Shown here: positions 18,418 through 27,054 of the stretch, piece by piece
Position numbering within the stretch: position 1 is the first letter of the stretch
How the letters are laid out: the number at the start of each line of letters is the position of its first letter
NCBI GenBank assembly: GCA_025359105.1
Contig: JANYHK010000074.1
Location: forward strand, 124,001 to 188,000
Length of the DNA: 64,000 nt
Source of the DNA: Myxococcales bacterium
GTDB lineage: Bacteria > Myxococcota_A > Polyangia > Polyangiales > Polyangiaceae
Direction: 5' to 3'
Notes under the pieces: generated by a model
What the model was told of the DNA's origin: nothing
Seen by the model: only the letters and a program-made list of their open reading frames with translations
Database searches by the model: none
Position numbers and translations under genes: made by a program

Positions 18418-20307
18418 GTGGCCGCCGCGAATACCTCATGGTCAGGAAGCGGGGCCAACCTAGGTCCGTACGCGCTGGCGCGGGAGCTCGGCGCACGGCG
18501 CGCCGCGACGTACGCGGCGCAAGAGCGCAGAAGCGACGGCTCAAAGGTGCTCGCCGTCCTCGAGCGCGTGGCGCGCACGGGAGACGCGAGCGCGGAGGCG
18601 GCGCTCGTGAAGGCCGCAAGGATCGTCGGCACCCTCGCCCACCCCAACATCGTGCGCGTCCGCGACGCGCTCGAGCTCGCGGACGAGGTCGTGATCGTGA
18701 GCGACTACGTGGAGGCGGAGCGGTACGACGTCGTCTCCGCGGCCGCCACGAAGGCTGGGCGCGCGCTCAAGCTCGTCTTGCATCTGCGGGTGCTCGTCGA
18801 CGTGCTCGGCGGCCTGAGCGCGCTGCACTTGCTCACGAACGGCAAGGGTGCGCCGGCGCGGCTGCTGCACGGCGAGACGTGCCCGGCGAACGTGCTGCTC
18901 TCGCTCGACGGGAACGCGCGTCTGTCGCATGTGTGCCGCGTCCCCGGCGGCCGAAACGCACCGGAGTCGCTCGGCTACGCGGCACCCGAAGTCCGCGCGG
19001 CGGAGCAAGGCGTCGAAGCGAGCGAGCGCGCGGACGTGTACAGCTGCGGCGTGATGCTGTGGGAAGCGCTGACCGGCAAGCGGCTATTCCCCGGCGACAG
19101 CGACGCGCGGATCCTCGCGCGGCAGAGGGAAGGCCAGCTCGAGCTCGCGACCGTGCCGGCCGAGCTGGAATGGGCGGCGCCGCTGGCGGCGATCGCCGCG
19201 CGTGCGCTGCGATCACCGCCCCAGGACCGCTTCGCAACGGCAGCCAAGATGGCCGCGGAGGTGCGCAAGGTGGCGGGGGCGCGCCTCGCGCTCAAGTCGG
19301 CGGTGGCGGCGGTGGTGAAGGAGCTCGCCGGCGAGCGGATCGCCGAGCGCCGACGCGCGCTGCTTGCCCCGGTCGCACCCGCGCCGTCTGCGCACATACG
19401 CAAGCAGGTGGCGATGCCGACGCCGGCGGTCGCGATCCCGAGCGAGGTGCTCGCTCGCGCGCTCGTGGACGCGCTGCCCGGGGCCGCAGCCACGCGCGAC
19501 GTCATCCCCGAGGCCGCGACGGCCACGGCGCGTAAGCCCGACGGAGCGATGGAGATCGGCGAGGAGATGCTCCTTCACGCTACGGTCGGCACGACCGCCG
19601 CAGCACCGACCGATTTCGCCAGCTCCGAGGCGCCGACGAAGAAGGTGCAGAAGCCACCACCTCCGCCCTCGGTGAAGGCGAAGCCGCCCCTGCCGTCGAA
19701 GGCCGACGCGCCAGCGGGTGCGAGGGCGGCGATGCCGACGCCGCTCGCCGCGCCGGTGTCCGCGATCGTCTCGGCGGCGGCCGCGTCCGGCGCTGCCGCC
19801 CCGTCGCCGCTGCCCGGGCTCGTCGAGCTGGATGGGCCGAAGATCGAGCTCGCCGTGGATCTCTCGCGGAAGGGCACGCCCATGCCGGTCAGCCTTCCGC
19901 TGCCCGCGCGCCGCGGTTCGATGCCGGACGCGCAGGAAGCCGTTTTTGCAACGGCGGATCCGACGGGGCGCGAGGCGAGCCGGGCGCGGTCGAGGAAGAT
20001 TGTCTTCGCCGTGCTCGCCGCGATGGTCTTGCTCCTCGCGGCTGCAGGGGCGCGCGTGGCCACACGCGCGCCCGAGGCCAGCGAGGAGGCGCCCGCCGGG
20101 AGCGGCGCGGCAGCGAGCGTCGAGCCTCCGCCGGTGCCGGTGCCGGTGCCGCCGTCGACGAACGTGGCGGTGCCCGAGCCGGTGCCCACCATGACCGCGA
20201 CCGCGACCGCGACGGTGCGGGCGCCGGCGCGGTCCGCATCGCCCGCGGCCACCGGGAAGCCGGCGGGGCCGCGGCCGAAGAAGCCCTACGATCCCCTTGG
20301 GATCTGA
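18418..20307 (+). CDS. Membrane pseudokinase with Ala/Pro-rich linker
   Basis: 629 aa from GTG. Residues ~15-290 have the kinase fold (YAAPEV, ADVYSCGVMLWEALTGK), but the catalytic set is lost: the VAIK lysine is replaced (VLAVLERV), HRD is HGE (151-153) and DFG is replaced by SHV (~170). It should bind partners rather than phosphorylate. A long Ala/Pro linker leads to one TM helix (IVFAVLAAMVLLLAAAGA) and a Pro/Val/Thr-rich tail partly encoded by hexamer repeats near 20140-20216. It is part of a packed series with the atypical kinase upstream and a TPR protein 4 bp downstream. Confidence 0.85.
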   Translation: MAAANTSWSGSGANLGPYALARELGARRAATYAAQERRSDGSKVLAVLERVARTGDASAEAALVKAARIVGTLAHPNIVRVRDALELADEVVIVSDYVEAERYDVVSAAATKAGRALKLVLHLRVLVDVLGGLSALHLLTNGKGAPARLLHGETCPANVLLSLDGNARLSHVCRVPGGRNAPESLGYAAPEVRAAEQGVEASERADVYSCGVMLWEALTGKRLFPGDSDARILARQREGQLELATVPAELEWAAPLAAIAARALRSPPQDRFATAAKMAAEVRKVAGARLALKSAVAAVVKELAGERIAERRRALLAPVAPAPSAHIRKQVAMPTPAVAIPSEVLARALVDALPGAAATRDVIPEAATATARKPDGAMEIGEEMLLHATVGTTAAAPTDFASSEAPTKKVQKPPPPPSVKAKPPLPSKADAPAGARAAMPTPLAAPVSAIVSAAAASGAAAPSPLPGLVELDGPKIELAVDLSRKGTPMPVSLPLPARRGSMPDAQEAVFATADPTGREASRARSRKIVFAVLAAMVLLLAAAGARVATRAPEASEEAPAGSGAAASVEPPPVPVPVPPSTNVAVPEPVPTMTATATATVRAPARSASPAATGKPAGPRPKKPYDPLGI

Positions 20308-20311
20308 CGAC

Positions 20312-21319
20312 ATGGCCGATGCGCTCCACCGTTGTTTGCTCGCGCTTGCGCTCACCTTCGGGGTCGTGGGCTCGTCGACATCGGCGTGGGCGGGCGGCGT
20401 CGAGCCAGGTAAGGCCAGCGAGGCGCAGCGTGACCAGGCGCAGGCTCGCTTTCTCAAGGGGCGGGATCACTACGGCCAGAGCCACTTCGCCGAGGCGCTC
20501 GAGGAGTTCCGCGCCTCGCACGAGATCGTCGCGAGCCCGAACGCGCGGCTGTTCTCGGCACGGTGCCTGCGTGAGCTGGGGCGCGTCGGGGCGGCGTACG
20601 CGGAGTTCGGGCGCGCCGAGGCAGAAGCGCGAGAGCACCTGCAAGTCGATCCCCGCTACGCGCGCACGGGGGAGAGCGCGTCCGAGGAGCGCCGCGCGCT
20701 CGCGCCCAAGGTCGGGTTCGTGACGTTCCGGATCGACAACGCCGACGCGTCGACCACGCTGAGGGTTTCGGGCGAGCCGATCACGCGCGCGGCGTGGGGC
20801 GAGCCCTTCCCCGTCGCGACGGGCACGCGCGAGGTCGTCGTCGAGACCAAGGGCCGCCCGCCCCTCGCGCAGAGCGTGACCGTCGGGGCGGGCGAGACCA
20901 AGCCGCTCCTCTTCGATGCGGGGTCGGCCCCTACGGACGCGACGACGGCGCCCGAGGCCTCGGCGACGCCCCCTCCCACCAGCGACGACGCGACGCGCAA
21001 GAGCCTGCGGACCGCCTCGTACATCGGCGGCGGCGTCGGAGTCGCGGGGCTCGCGACGTTCGCGATCTTCGGCGCCTTGTCGAACGGCCAGTTTCAGGAC
21101 CTCAAGACCGCGTGCAAGAACGGTCCGTGCCCACCCGCGAGGCAATCGGACATCGACGCAGGCAGGCGGGAACAGACTATCGCCAACGTTGGCCTCGCAA
21201 TCGGCTTGATCGGCGTCGCTGCGGGCGTCACGCTCTTTCTCGTGAGCTCCCCCAGGAAGTCGCAGCCCTCGTCCGTGGGGCTGCTCATCGGACCTGGCGG
21301 ACTCGGCGGTGCGTTTTGA
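20312..21319 (+). CDS. TPR/PEGA-like envelope protein with C-terminal TM pair
   Basis: 335 aa. A signal peptide (to AWAGG) precedes TPR-like helices (FLKGRDHYGQSHFAEALEEFRASHEI, RLFSARCLRELGRVGAAYAEF). Residues ~130-205 resemble a PEGA-type surface domain (VGFVTFRIDNADASTTLRVSGEPI). Two hydrophobic segments follow (SYIGGGVGVAGLATFAIFG and IANVGLAIGLIGVAAGVTLFLV). The start at 20312 leaves 4 bp after the pseudokinase stop, so translation is probably coupled. It belongs to the same local family as 2336 and 35287. The TPR domain could contact the periplasmic tail of the pseudokinase (inference). Confidence 0.8.
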   Translation: MADALHRCLLALALTFGVVGSSTSAWAGGVEPGKASEAQRDQAQARFLKGRDHYGQSHFAEALEEFRASHEIVASPNARLFSARCLRELGRVGAAYAEFGRAEAEAREHLQVDPRYARTGESASEERRALAPKVGFVTFRIDNADASTTLRVSGEPITRAAWGEPFPVATGTREVVVETKGRPPLAQSVTVGAGETKPLLFDAGSAPTDATTAPEASATPPPTSDDATRKSLRTASYIGGGVGVAGLATFAIFGALSNGQFQDLKTACKNGPCPPARQSDIDAGRREQTIANVGLAIGLIGVAAGVTLFLVSSPRKSQPSSVGLLIGPGGLGGAF

Positions 21320-21684
21320 GCGCGCTGCGCTCGGGGCCGGCGCTCGCGCTCACGCTCGCGCTGCTCGGCCTCGAGGGTGGGTGCGCGAACGACTTCGACG
21401 TGTTTACGCCGGTCGTCGATGGCGGAGGCTCGGTCGGTGACTCGGGCGGCGGCGCCGATGGCTCGTCCGGCGGGACCGGCAACGACGGGGGCCGCGATGC
21501 GCAGGGAAGCGACGGCGCCGCATGCACGCCGAGCCCCAGCTGCCTCGCGACCGCACGCTCGTGCGCCCGAGACTGCGGGCGCGGAGAGCCGCAATGCGTC
21601 CAGCGATGCCAGCAAACATGCGTGACCTGCACCCAGGCCGCCGCGTGCCCTGCCGCGAGCGACTGCGCCAACGCGGTCAGATGA
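21316..21684 (+). CDS. Small Cys-rich lipoprotein with TTG start overlapping upstream stop
   Basis: 122 aa. The TTG at 21316 overlaps the TGA of the TPR gene (TTGA). Reading from it gives a clean signal peptide (ALALTLALLGLEGGC) with lipobox at Cys 22. A Gly/Asp/Ser-rich spacer follows, then a C-terminal domain with 12 Cys (CTPSPSCLATARSCARDCG, CVQRCQQTCVTC). No ATG or GTG start would keep the signal peptide. It is translationally coupled to the kinase-like/TPR operon. Function unknown. Confidence 0.7.
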   Translation: MSALRSGPALALTLALLGLEGGCANDFDVFTPVVDGGGSVGDSGGGADGSSGGTGNDGGRDAQGSDGAACTPSPSCLATARSCARDCGRGEPQCVQRCQQTCVTCTQAAACPAASDCANAVR

Positions 21685-21711
21685 CCTGCCCGATGGTGCT
21701 AGAATCCCGGC

Positions 21712-23724
21712 GTGGTCGGCGAGGAGCAGCGAGCTTGGGCGGAGCGCATCGAGCAGGCGCTCGGTAGTCTCTTCGTCGAGACCGCCGTCCCGATCATCGT
21801 CGTCGGCCCTGACGGCCGGTTCGCCGCGGCCAACAGCGCCGCGGTTCGGCAGTACGGCTACACGCTGGACGAGCTCCTCGACAAGCGCATCCACGATCTC
21901 ATCGCCGACGGGCGCCCCGACCGGTCCGTCGACGCCGATCTCGACCAGGCGCGGGTCGGCAAGCACCTTAGCCTCACGCGTCGCCCCCACAAGCGGAAGG
22001 ACGGCACCATCGTGTGGGTCGTGCCCAACGCGGGACCCCACCTCATCGAGGGAACGCGGTTCGTCGTGAGCGTGCTCACCGACGTGACCGCTTTCGTCGA
22101 CGCCGAGGCGCGCGCGCGCGCGGCGGTCGAGAGCAACCTCCGCGACCGGCAGGTCGTGCTGTCGGCGATCACGGATCTCATCGCCGAGCGCGACGTCGAG
22201 CCCGCCCTCGCCGTGCTCGCGCGGGCGGTGGCGCGTGCGCTCGGCGGACGCGCAGCCGTGTGGCTACCTGAGACGGAGGGGTCGAGCCGCCTGCGGCTCG
22301 TGGCCAGCCACGGCGTCGACTCTGCTGCGGCGACGGGCGAGGCCGCGCTCGCCGCGCTTCACGTCGATTGGGTTCGCGACTCGGCGGCGGCGCGGGCGCG
22401 GGCGACGGGCGCGTCGGTCGCGGTCAACGCCGACCTCGACGATCCGATCGACGGCGACCTCGCGCGCCGACTCGCCGGCGCGCTGCCGGGGCGGTGCATC
22501 CTCTCGCCGCTGCTCGGGCGCGCGGGGGCGTACGGCCTCCTCTCGAGTCACGTGGAGCCTCCCGGCGACGAGTACCGTGCCCTCGCCATGGCGACGACGC
22601 TCGGCGGCTTCGGCGGCATGATCCTCGAGTCCGTGCAGCTCGAGCGACGGGCCGAGACGGTCTGGAAGGCGGCCAGCGAGCGGCTCACCGACGGCATCGC
22701 GCTGCTCGATCGCGAGCTGCGGATCGTCCGCATGAACAGCCCCGAGGCGCTGCTCCTGCCGCCGAACGCGAGCGCCCTCGGGCGCAAATGCGCCGAGGTC
22801 TTCCCGACGTGCATCGGCCACGACCCCTGCCCCCACCAGGTCGCGCTGCTCGAACGACTCCACCTCGTGAGGGAGCTCTCGGGGCCCGATCACGCCTACC
22901 GCGTGGAGATCATCCCGACGGCGTCGAACGACGAGATCGCGGTCATCCACGTCGTCCACGATCTGGCCGACGAGCGCGCGATGCGCACGCGGCTGCTCGC
23001 AGCGGACCGGCTCGCCACGATCGGGCGGCTCTCTGCCGGCGTCGCCCACGAGATCAACAACCCGGCCGCGTTCGTCACCGTGAACCTCGGCGTCCTGCGC
23101 GACCGCTTCCTCGCAGGAACCGCCCAGTCGTCGGACGTGCTCGGCATGCTCGACGACTCGCTCAACGGCATGGATCGCATCCGCGAGATCGTGCGCGACC
23201 TGAAGGGGTTCGCGCGCGAGCGATCGCGCGACGTCGTGGACCTGTCGCAGATCGCGACCTCGGCGCTCCGCATCTGTGCCCACGAGACGCGTGGCCGCGC
23301 GCGCGTCGACCGCGTGCTCGCCGACGGCGTGCTCACCCACGTTCGCGGCGCGCGGATTGCGCAGTGCGTGCTCAACCTGGTCGTGAACGCGGCGCAGGCG
23401 ATCCCGGACGGCGATCCGCAGGACCACCGCATCGAGGTGCGCACGTACCGCCGGGGCGACCGGGTGCGCCTCGAGGTGACCGACACCGGCCCCGGGGTAC
23501 CGGACGCCAACAAGCGGAAGATCTTCGAGCCTTTCTTCACCACACGGGAAACGACGGGCGGGACGGGCCTCGGCCTCTGGCTGGCGCGCGGCATCGTCGA
23601 GGAGGAGGACGGCTCGCTCGAAGTGGAGGACGCGCAGGGCGGTGGCGCCCGTTTCGTCGTCGACCTCCCCGCCCACCTTGGCGCGGTCGACGCGTCGGCT
23701 CCAGCCGCTCCGCAAACGCGGTAG
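21712..23724 (+). CDS. PAS-GAF-PAS sensor histidine kinase
   Basis: 670 aa from GTG. Domains in order: PAS (~20-130, GPDGRFAAANSAAVRQYGYTLDEL type), GAF-like (~155-320), second PAS (~325-420, ALLDRELRIVRMNSPE) with a Cys-pair region (CAEVFPTCIGHDPC), HisKA (GVAHEINNP, phospho-acceptor H446) and HATPase_c (NLVVNAAQA N-box, DTGPGVP, GGTGLGLWLA). No TM helix, so it is a cytoplasmic sensor. The Cys cluster in PAS2 could sense redox or metal (inference). No receiver gene is adjacent, so its partner is elsewhere. Confidence 0.93.
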   Translation: MVGEEQRAWAERIEQALGSLFVETAVPIIVVGPDGRFAAANSAAVRQYGYTLDELLDKRIHDLIADGRPDRSVDADLDQARVGKHLSLTRRPHKRKDGTIVWVVPNAGPHLIEGTRFVVSVLTDVTAFVDAEARARAAVESNLRDRQVVLSAITDLIAERDVEPALAVLARAVARALGGRAAVWLPETEGSSRLRLVASHGVDSAAATGEAALAALHVDWVRDSAAARARATGASVAVNADLDDPIDGDLARRLAGALPGRCILSPLLGRAGAYGLLSSHVEPPGDEYRALAMATTLGGFGGMILESVQLERRAETVWKAASERLTDGIALLDRELRIVRMNSPEALLLPPNASALGRKCAEVFPTCIGHDPCPHQVALLERLHLVRELSGPDHAYRVEIIPTASNDEIAVIHVVHDLADERAMRTRLLAADRLATIGRLSAGVAHEINNPAAFVTVNLGVLRDRFLAGTAQSSDVLGMLDDSLNGMDRIREIVRDLKGFARERSRDVVDLSQIATSALRICAHETRGRARVDRVLADGVLTHVRGARIAQCVLNLVVNAAQAIPDGDPQDHRIEVRTYRRGDRVRLEVTDTGPGVPDANKRKIFEPFFTTRETTGGTGLGLWLARGIVEEEDGSLEVEDAQGGGARFVVDLPAHLGAVDASAPAAPQTR

Positions 23725-23735
23725 ACTACCGGCCG

Positions 23736-25667
23736 ATGGCCCTCGTGCGCCGCATCGCCCGCATGCTGCTCCTCTCCGCCGCGCTCCTGGTGGTGTCCGG
23801 CGCCGTCCTGTCACCCGTCGACGCCTGGGCGCGACCGGGCGGAGGCGGCTCGTACCGTGGCGGTGGCGGCGGCGGTGGCGGTGGCGGTGGATCCCGCGGC
23901 GGAGGTGGCGGATACCGCAGCGGCTCGTCGTCGAGCGGCGGGATCTACTACGGCGGCTCCTCGGGCAGCTCCGACGGCGGCGAAATCGTGCTCATCGTGA
24001 TGGCCATCGTCATCGGCCTCATCGTCTTCTCGCTCGTGCGGCGCGGGCGAACGGCGGCCTTCCGCGACACACGCCAGGCCATCTGGCAGGCGCAGCAAGC
24101 CGCGACGGCGCCGCTCCGCCAGGCCGCGACGCTCGACGCCCTGCGCACGCGCGATCCCAACCTGACCGAAAACGACCTCTTCCGCCGCGTGCACGAGATG
24201 TCGCGAATTCTCAGGGACGCGTGGTGCAACGGCGACATGCGCCCCGCCCGGCCCTTCGTCTCCGACGGCGTGTACAGCCGCTTCCAGGTGCAGCTCGCCA
24301 TGATGCGCCAGGAGAACCGGCGCAACGTCATGGCCGACGCGCAGGTGCTCTTCACCACGCTCGAGGCGGTGGAGAGCGAGCCGCCGTTCGACGTCGTGCA
24401 CGTGCGGTTCACCGCGCAGGCGCGCGACGTCATGGTGCCGGTGCAGGCGACGCAGGACCAGATCGCCCAGGCGCTGCGCGCGGCACCGGTGGAGCCGTAC
24501 ACCGAGATCTGGTCGCTCGTGCGCAAGCATGGCGCCACGACCAAGCTCGATCCGAGCCAGATCGGCAAGGCGTGCCCGTCGTGCGGCGCCCCGCTCGACG
24601 CGAGCGGCGAGATCCTCACATGCAAATACTGCAAGGCGCTCGTTTGCTCCGGCGAGTACGACTGGGTTCTTGCCGAAATCACGCAGACCGTCGAATGGCA
24701 CCCCTCCACCGGCACCGTCGACGGCCTCGCCACGCTGCGTGACGTGGACCCGCAGGTCGCGCAAGAGGCGCTCGAAGACCGCGCGTCGTACCTGTTCTGG
24801 AAGTGGCTCCAGTCGAACCGCGAAGGATCGCCCGCCAAGCTCCGCAAGTGCGCCACGCCGGAGTTCGTCGCCACGCGCGCGCAGCTCGGCGGAGCGGTCG
24901 CCCAGGCGCGCGACGCGGCGGTGGGCGGCGCCGACGTGCTCGCCGTGGATCGCGCCCCCAGCGACGCGGAGATGGACCACGTCTACGTCAAGGTCTACTG
25001 GTCGGCGATATTCCCGGGATCACGCGAGGCCTCGCCGGCGCAGTCGATCTTCCGCCTCGCGCGCAAGGCAGGCGTGACGTCGAAGCTCTCCATGACTGCG
25101 CTCGTCTGCTCGCAGTGCGGCGCCGGCCTCACCGAGAGCGACACGACGCGCTGCGACCACTGCAACACCGAGCTCGCCGCAGGAGCGCAAGCATGGGTGC
25201 TCGACGCTATCCTGCCCGCAGGCGCAGTCCCCCCGCGAAGGTCGCGCGACGCGTCCGCCGCCGACGCCGAGCTCCCCGCGTGGCTCATGCCCGACATCGC
25301 CGATCCGCGCGAGCGGATGCTCCTCTTCACCCAGATGGCCGCGATGATGGCATCCGACGGCGTGATCTCGCGCCGCGAGCGCAAGCTCCTGACCATGTGC
25401 GCCGGCCGCTGGGGCATCGCCGACGAGACCGTGCGCAGCATCCTCGCGCACCCGCAGATGCCGAACATGATCGCCGCTGCCTCGCCGCAGTGGTTCTTGG
25501 CGGGCTTGGTCTCCGCGGCGATGATCGACGGCAAGGTCGACGCGCACGAGCGCACGATGCTCCTCCGCGCGTGCTCGCTCCTATCGCTCCCCGCCACCGA
25601 GCTCGATCGCCAGCTTGCTGCGGTCGGTCAGCGCATGCGCGAACAGGGGCTGCGCGCCGAGGCTTGA
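23736..25667 (+). CDS. Membrane protein with Tim44-like domain, two zinc ribbons and TerB-like domain
   Basis: 643 aa. A signal-like N-terminus leads to a Gly-rich stretch and a TM helix (IVLIVMAIVIGLIVFSLV). A Tim44-like domain follows (~140-260), then a zinc ribbon (CPSCGAPLDASGEILTCKYC), a second Tim44-like region (~340-450), a second zinc ribbon (CSQCGAGLTESDTTRCDHC), and a C-terminal TerB-type helical domain (MLLFTQMAAMMASDGVISRRERKLL, with Asp-rich metal-binding-like helices). The domain order is unusual. Start ATG 23736 is 12 bp after the histidine kinase stop. Role unknown; Tim44 domains bind membranes and TerB domains are linked to tellurite and stress responses. Confidence 0.8.
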   Translation: MALVRRIARMLLLSAALLVVSGAVLSPVDAWARPGGGGSYRGGGGGGGGGGGSRGGGGGYRSGSSSSGGIYYGGSSGSSDGGEIVLIVMAIVIGLIVFSLVRRGRTAAFRDTRQAIWQAQQAATAPLRQAATLDALRTRDPNLTENDLFRRVHEMSRILRDAWCNGDMRPARPFVSDGVYSRFQVQLAMMRQENRRNVMADAQVLFTTLEAVESEPPFDVVHVRFTAQARDVMVPVQATQDQIAQALRAAPVEPYTEIWSLVRKHGATTKLDPSQIGKACPSCGAPLDASGEILTCKYCKALVCSGEYDWVLAEITQTVEWHPSTGTVDGLATLRDVDPQVAQEALEDRASYLFWKWLQSNREGSPAKLRKCATPEFVATRAQLGGAVAQARDAAVGGADVLAVDRAPSDAEMDHVYVKVYWSAIFPGSREASPAQSIFRLARKAGVTSKLSMTALVCSQCGAGLTESDTTRCDHCNTELAAGAQAWVLDAILPAGAVPPRRSRDASAADAELPAWLMPDIADPRERMLLFTQMAAMMASDGVISRRERKLLTMCAGRWGIADETVRSILAHPQMPNMIAAASPQWFLAGLVSAAMIDGKVDAHERTMLLRACSLLSLPATELDRQLAAVGQRMREQGLRAEA

Positions 25668-25687
25668 CCCGCGCTACGCTCCACGTC

Positions 25688-26392
25688 ATGACCGCGTCGC
25701 CGGTGCCGCCCGCCCCTTACGAGCCCGTGCCGTTCGTCTTCGAGCGCCTCACGCCCAGCGAGCAGCTCCGGCGCTCGCGCGCGTTCCTCGCGACGATGAA
25801 GGCGCGGCGCAGCTGCCGGTTCTTCCGAGACGAGGCCGTCGACGAGGAGCTCATCGTCAACGCCGTGCGCGCGGCGGGCACTGCACCGAGCGGCGCGAAC
25901 CAGCAGCCGTGGACGTTCGTGGTCGTGAAGGATGCGCGGACGAAGGCGCAGATCCGCGCGGCCGCCGAAGAGGAGGAGCGCGCGTTCTACGAGAGCGGTG
26001 CCGCGGAATGGCGAAGGGCCCTCGCGCCGCTTGGCACCGACGCCGTCAAGGCACACATCACCGACGCCCCCTTCGTCATCGTCGTCTTCGCCCAGTCGTT
26101 CGGCGTGTCGCCCGACGCCGAGACCGGCGCGCCCGTAAAGCAGAAGCACTACTACGTTCGCGAGTCGGTCGGCATCGCCTGCGGCCTCTTGATCGCGAGC
26201 CTCACGTACGCCGGCCTCGCGACGTTGCCGCACACGCCGAGCCCGATGGGCTTCCTCGCCTCCCTCCTCGGGCGCCCGGAGAACGAGCGCGCCGAGCTAC
26301 TCCTCCCCGTGGGTCTCCCCGCGGAGGGCGCCACTGTGCCGAAGCACGCCCTCGCGAAGAAGAGCCTCGAAGAGATCCTCATCTGGCGCTGA
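25688..26392 (+). CDS. Nitroreductase-fold flavoprotein, iodotyrosine deiodinase-like
   Basis: 234 aa. FMN-binding motifs are present (RRSCRFF at 40-46, GTAPSGANQQPWTFVVV). The sequence resembles vertebrate iodotyrosine deiodinase more than generic nitroreductases: the active-site lid has EEEERAFY (E97, Y101) and K121, equivalent to the Glu-Tyr-Lys triad that binds halotyrosine zwitterion, and the C-terminal half keeps HYY..ESVGIACG, LLGRP and LLPVGLP..ATVP. It would be predicted to reductively dehalogenate halotyrosines or similar phenols. The start ATG 25688 is 20 bp after the previous stop. The family call is from recalled sequence patterns, not a search. Confidence 0.9.
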   Translation: MTASPVPPAPYEPVPFVFERLTPSEQLRRSRAFLATMKARRSCRFFRDEAVDEELIVNAVRAAGTAPSGANQQPWTFVVVKDARTKAQIRAAAEEEERAFYESGAAEWRRALAPLGTDAVKAHITDAPFVIVVFAQSFGVSPDAETGAPVKQKHYYVRESVGIACGLLIASLTYAGLATLPHTPSPMGFLASLLGRPENERAELLLPVGLPAEGATVPKHALAKKSLEEILIWR

Positions 26393-26415
26393 GGCGGCTT
26401 CGACCGATCGGCACA

Positions 26416-26934
26416 CTAGTTCGGGCAGTAGACGAGCCACTCTGACCCGTTGTCGGCGCAGTTCAGGTAGCAGCGATAGAGGGGTTGCAGCGCGTCGATG
26501 ATGCAGGCGCACGTTGGCTTCGCCGCGCAGGCGGCAGGCAGCGTGTTGCACCCGACCGCCGGTGACGCACTGCTCGCGGTCGGGCAGATCGCCGGTCCGG
26601 CGTCGCCGGCGTCACCGGCGTCCGTCCCCGCCCCGCCCACGGGAGCTCGGAGCGTCGCGCCTCCGAAGCAGAAGCTCGTGTCCTTCGCACAGACGCAGGT
26701 GTTGCAGGCGCCGAGGTTTGCGTCGGCGCGGGTGTAAAGCGCGTCCCCCGCGCCGTCGGGGATGCCGGCGTCGTACACCGGCGGCTGCGCGTCGTCCGCT
26801 GGCGGGGGCGGCGGCAGCGGCGGCACGTCGGTGAGGAGCTTCGACGACGCCGGCTGGATGTTGTCGCATGCGCCGAGCATCGCGAAGAAAAGCAGGCTTC
26901 CGAAGGCGCAGGCGACCATGGCGCGCGGCGTCAT
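26416..26934 (-). CDS. Small lipoprotein with Cys-rich C-terminus
   Basis: 172 aa. Signal peptide with lipobox (AMLGAC), then a poly-Pro spacer, an Asp/Ala/Gly-rich linker (DAGDAGDAGP) and three Cys clusters (CNTCVC, CAAKPTCAC, YRCYLNCADN). The pattern fits the other local surface lipoproteins. It converges with the deiodinase-like gene (24 bp). Function unknown. Confidence 0.7.
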   Translation of the reverse strand: MTPRAMVACAFGSLLFFAMLGACDNIQPASSKLLTDVPPLPPPPPADDAQPPVYDAGIPDGAGDALYTRADANLGACNTCVCAKDTSFCFGGATLRAPVGGAGTDAGDAGDAGPAICPTASSASPAVGCNTLPAACAAKPTCACIIDALQPLYRCYLNCADNGSEWLVYCPN

Positions 26935-27023
26935 GCTCGAAGCGTAGCGCCTTCGGTGCGCCTGCGCGCAAGTGCTGCGCGAGATCGGCCCGAGCGCCCG
27001 AAGCAAAGGCTCGGAATCCCAGC

Positions 27024-27039
27024 TGGCCCCGCTGTTGCA
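27024..27039 (+). promoter_or_regulatory. Candidate sigma-54 -24/-12 promoter before universal stress gene
   Basis: The 16-base element TGGCCCCGCTGTTGCA fits TGGCAC-N5-TTGCA with correct GG-to-GC spacing and one mismatch in the -24 box. Transcription would start about 5 nt before ATG 27055, giving a very short leader. Similar elements occur at 30948 and 31081. Confidence 0.5.
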
Positions 27040-27054
27040 ACCGAAGAGCGCACC

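Noticed and set aside
22368-25667. 1099-aa frame fusing the second half of the kinase region to the Tim44/TerB protein
   Set aside because: The first ~450 residues are an Arg/Pro-rich out-of-frame reading of the histidine kinase; the true protein starts with a signal-like sequence at 23736.
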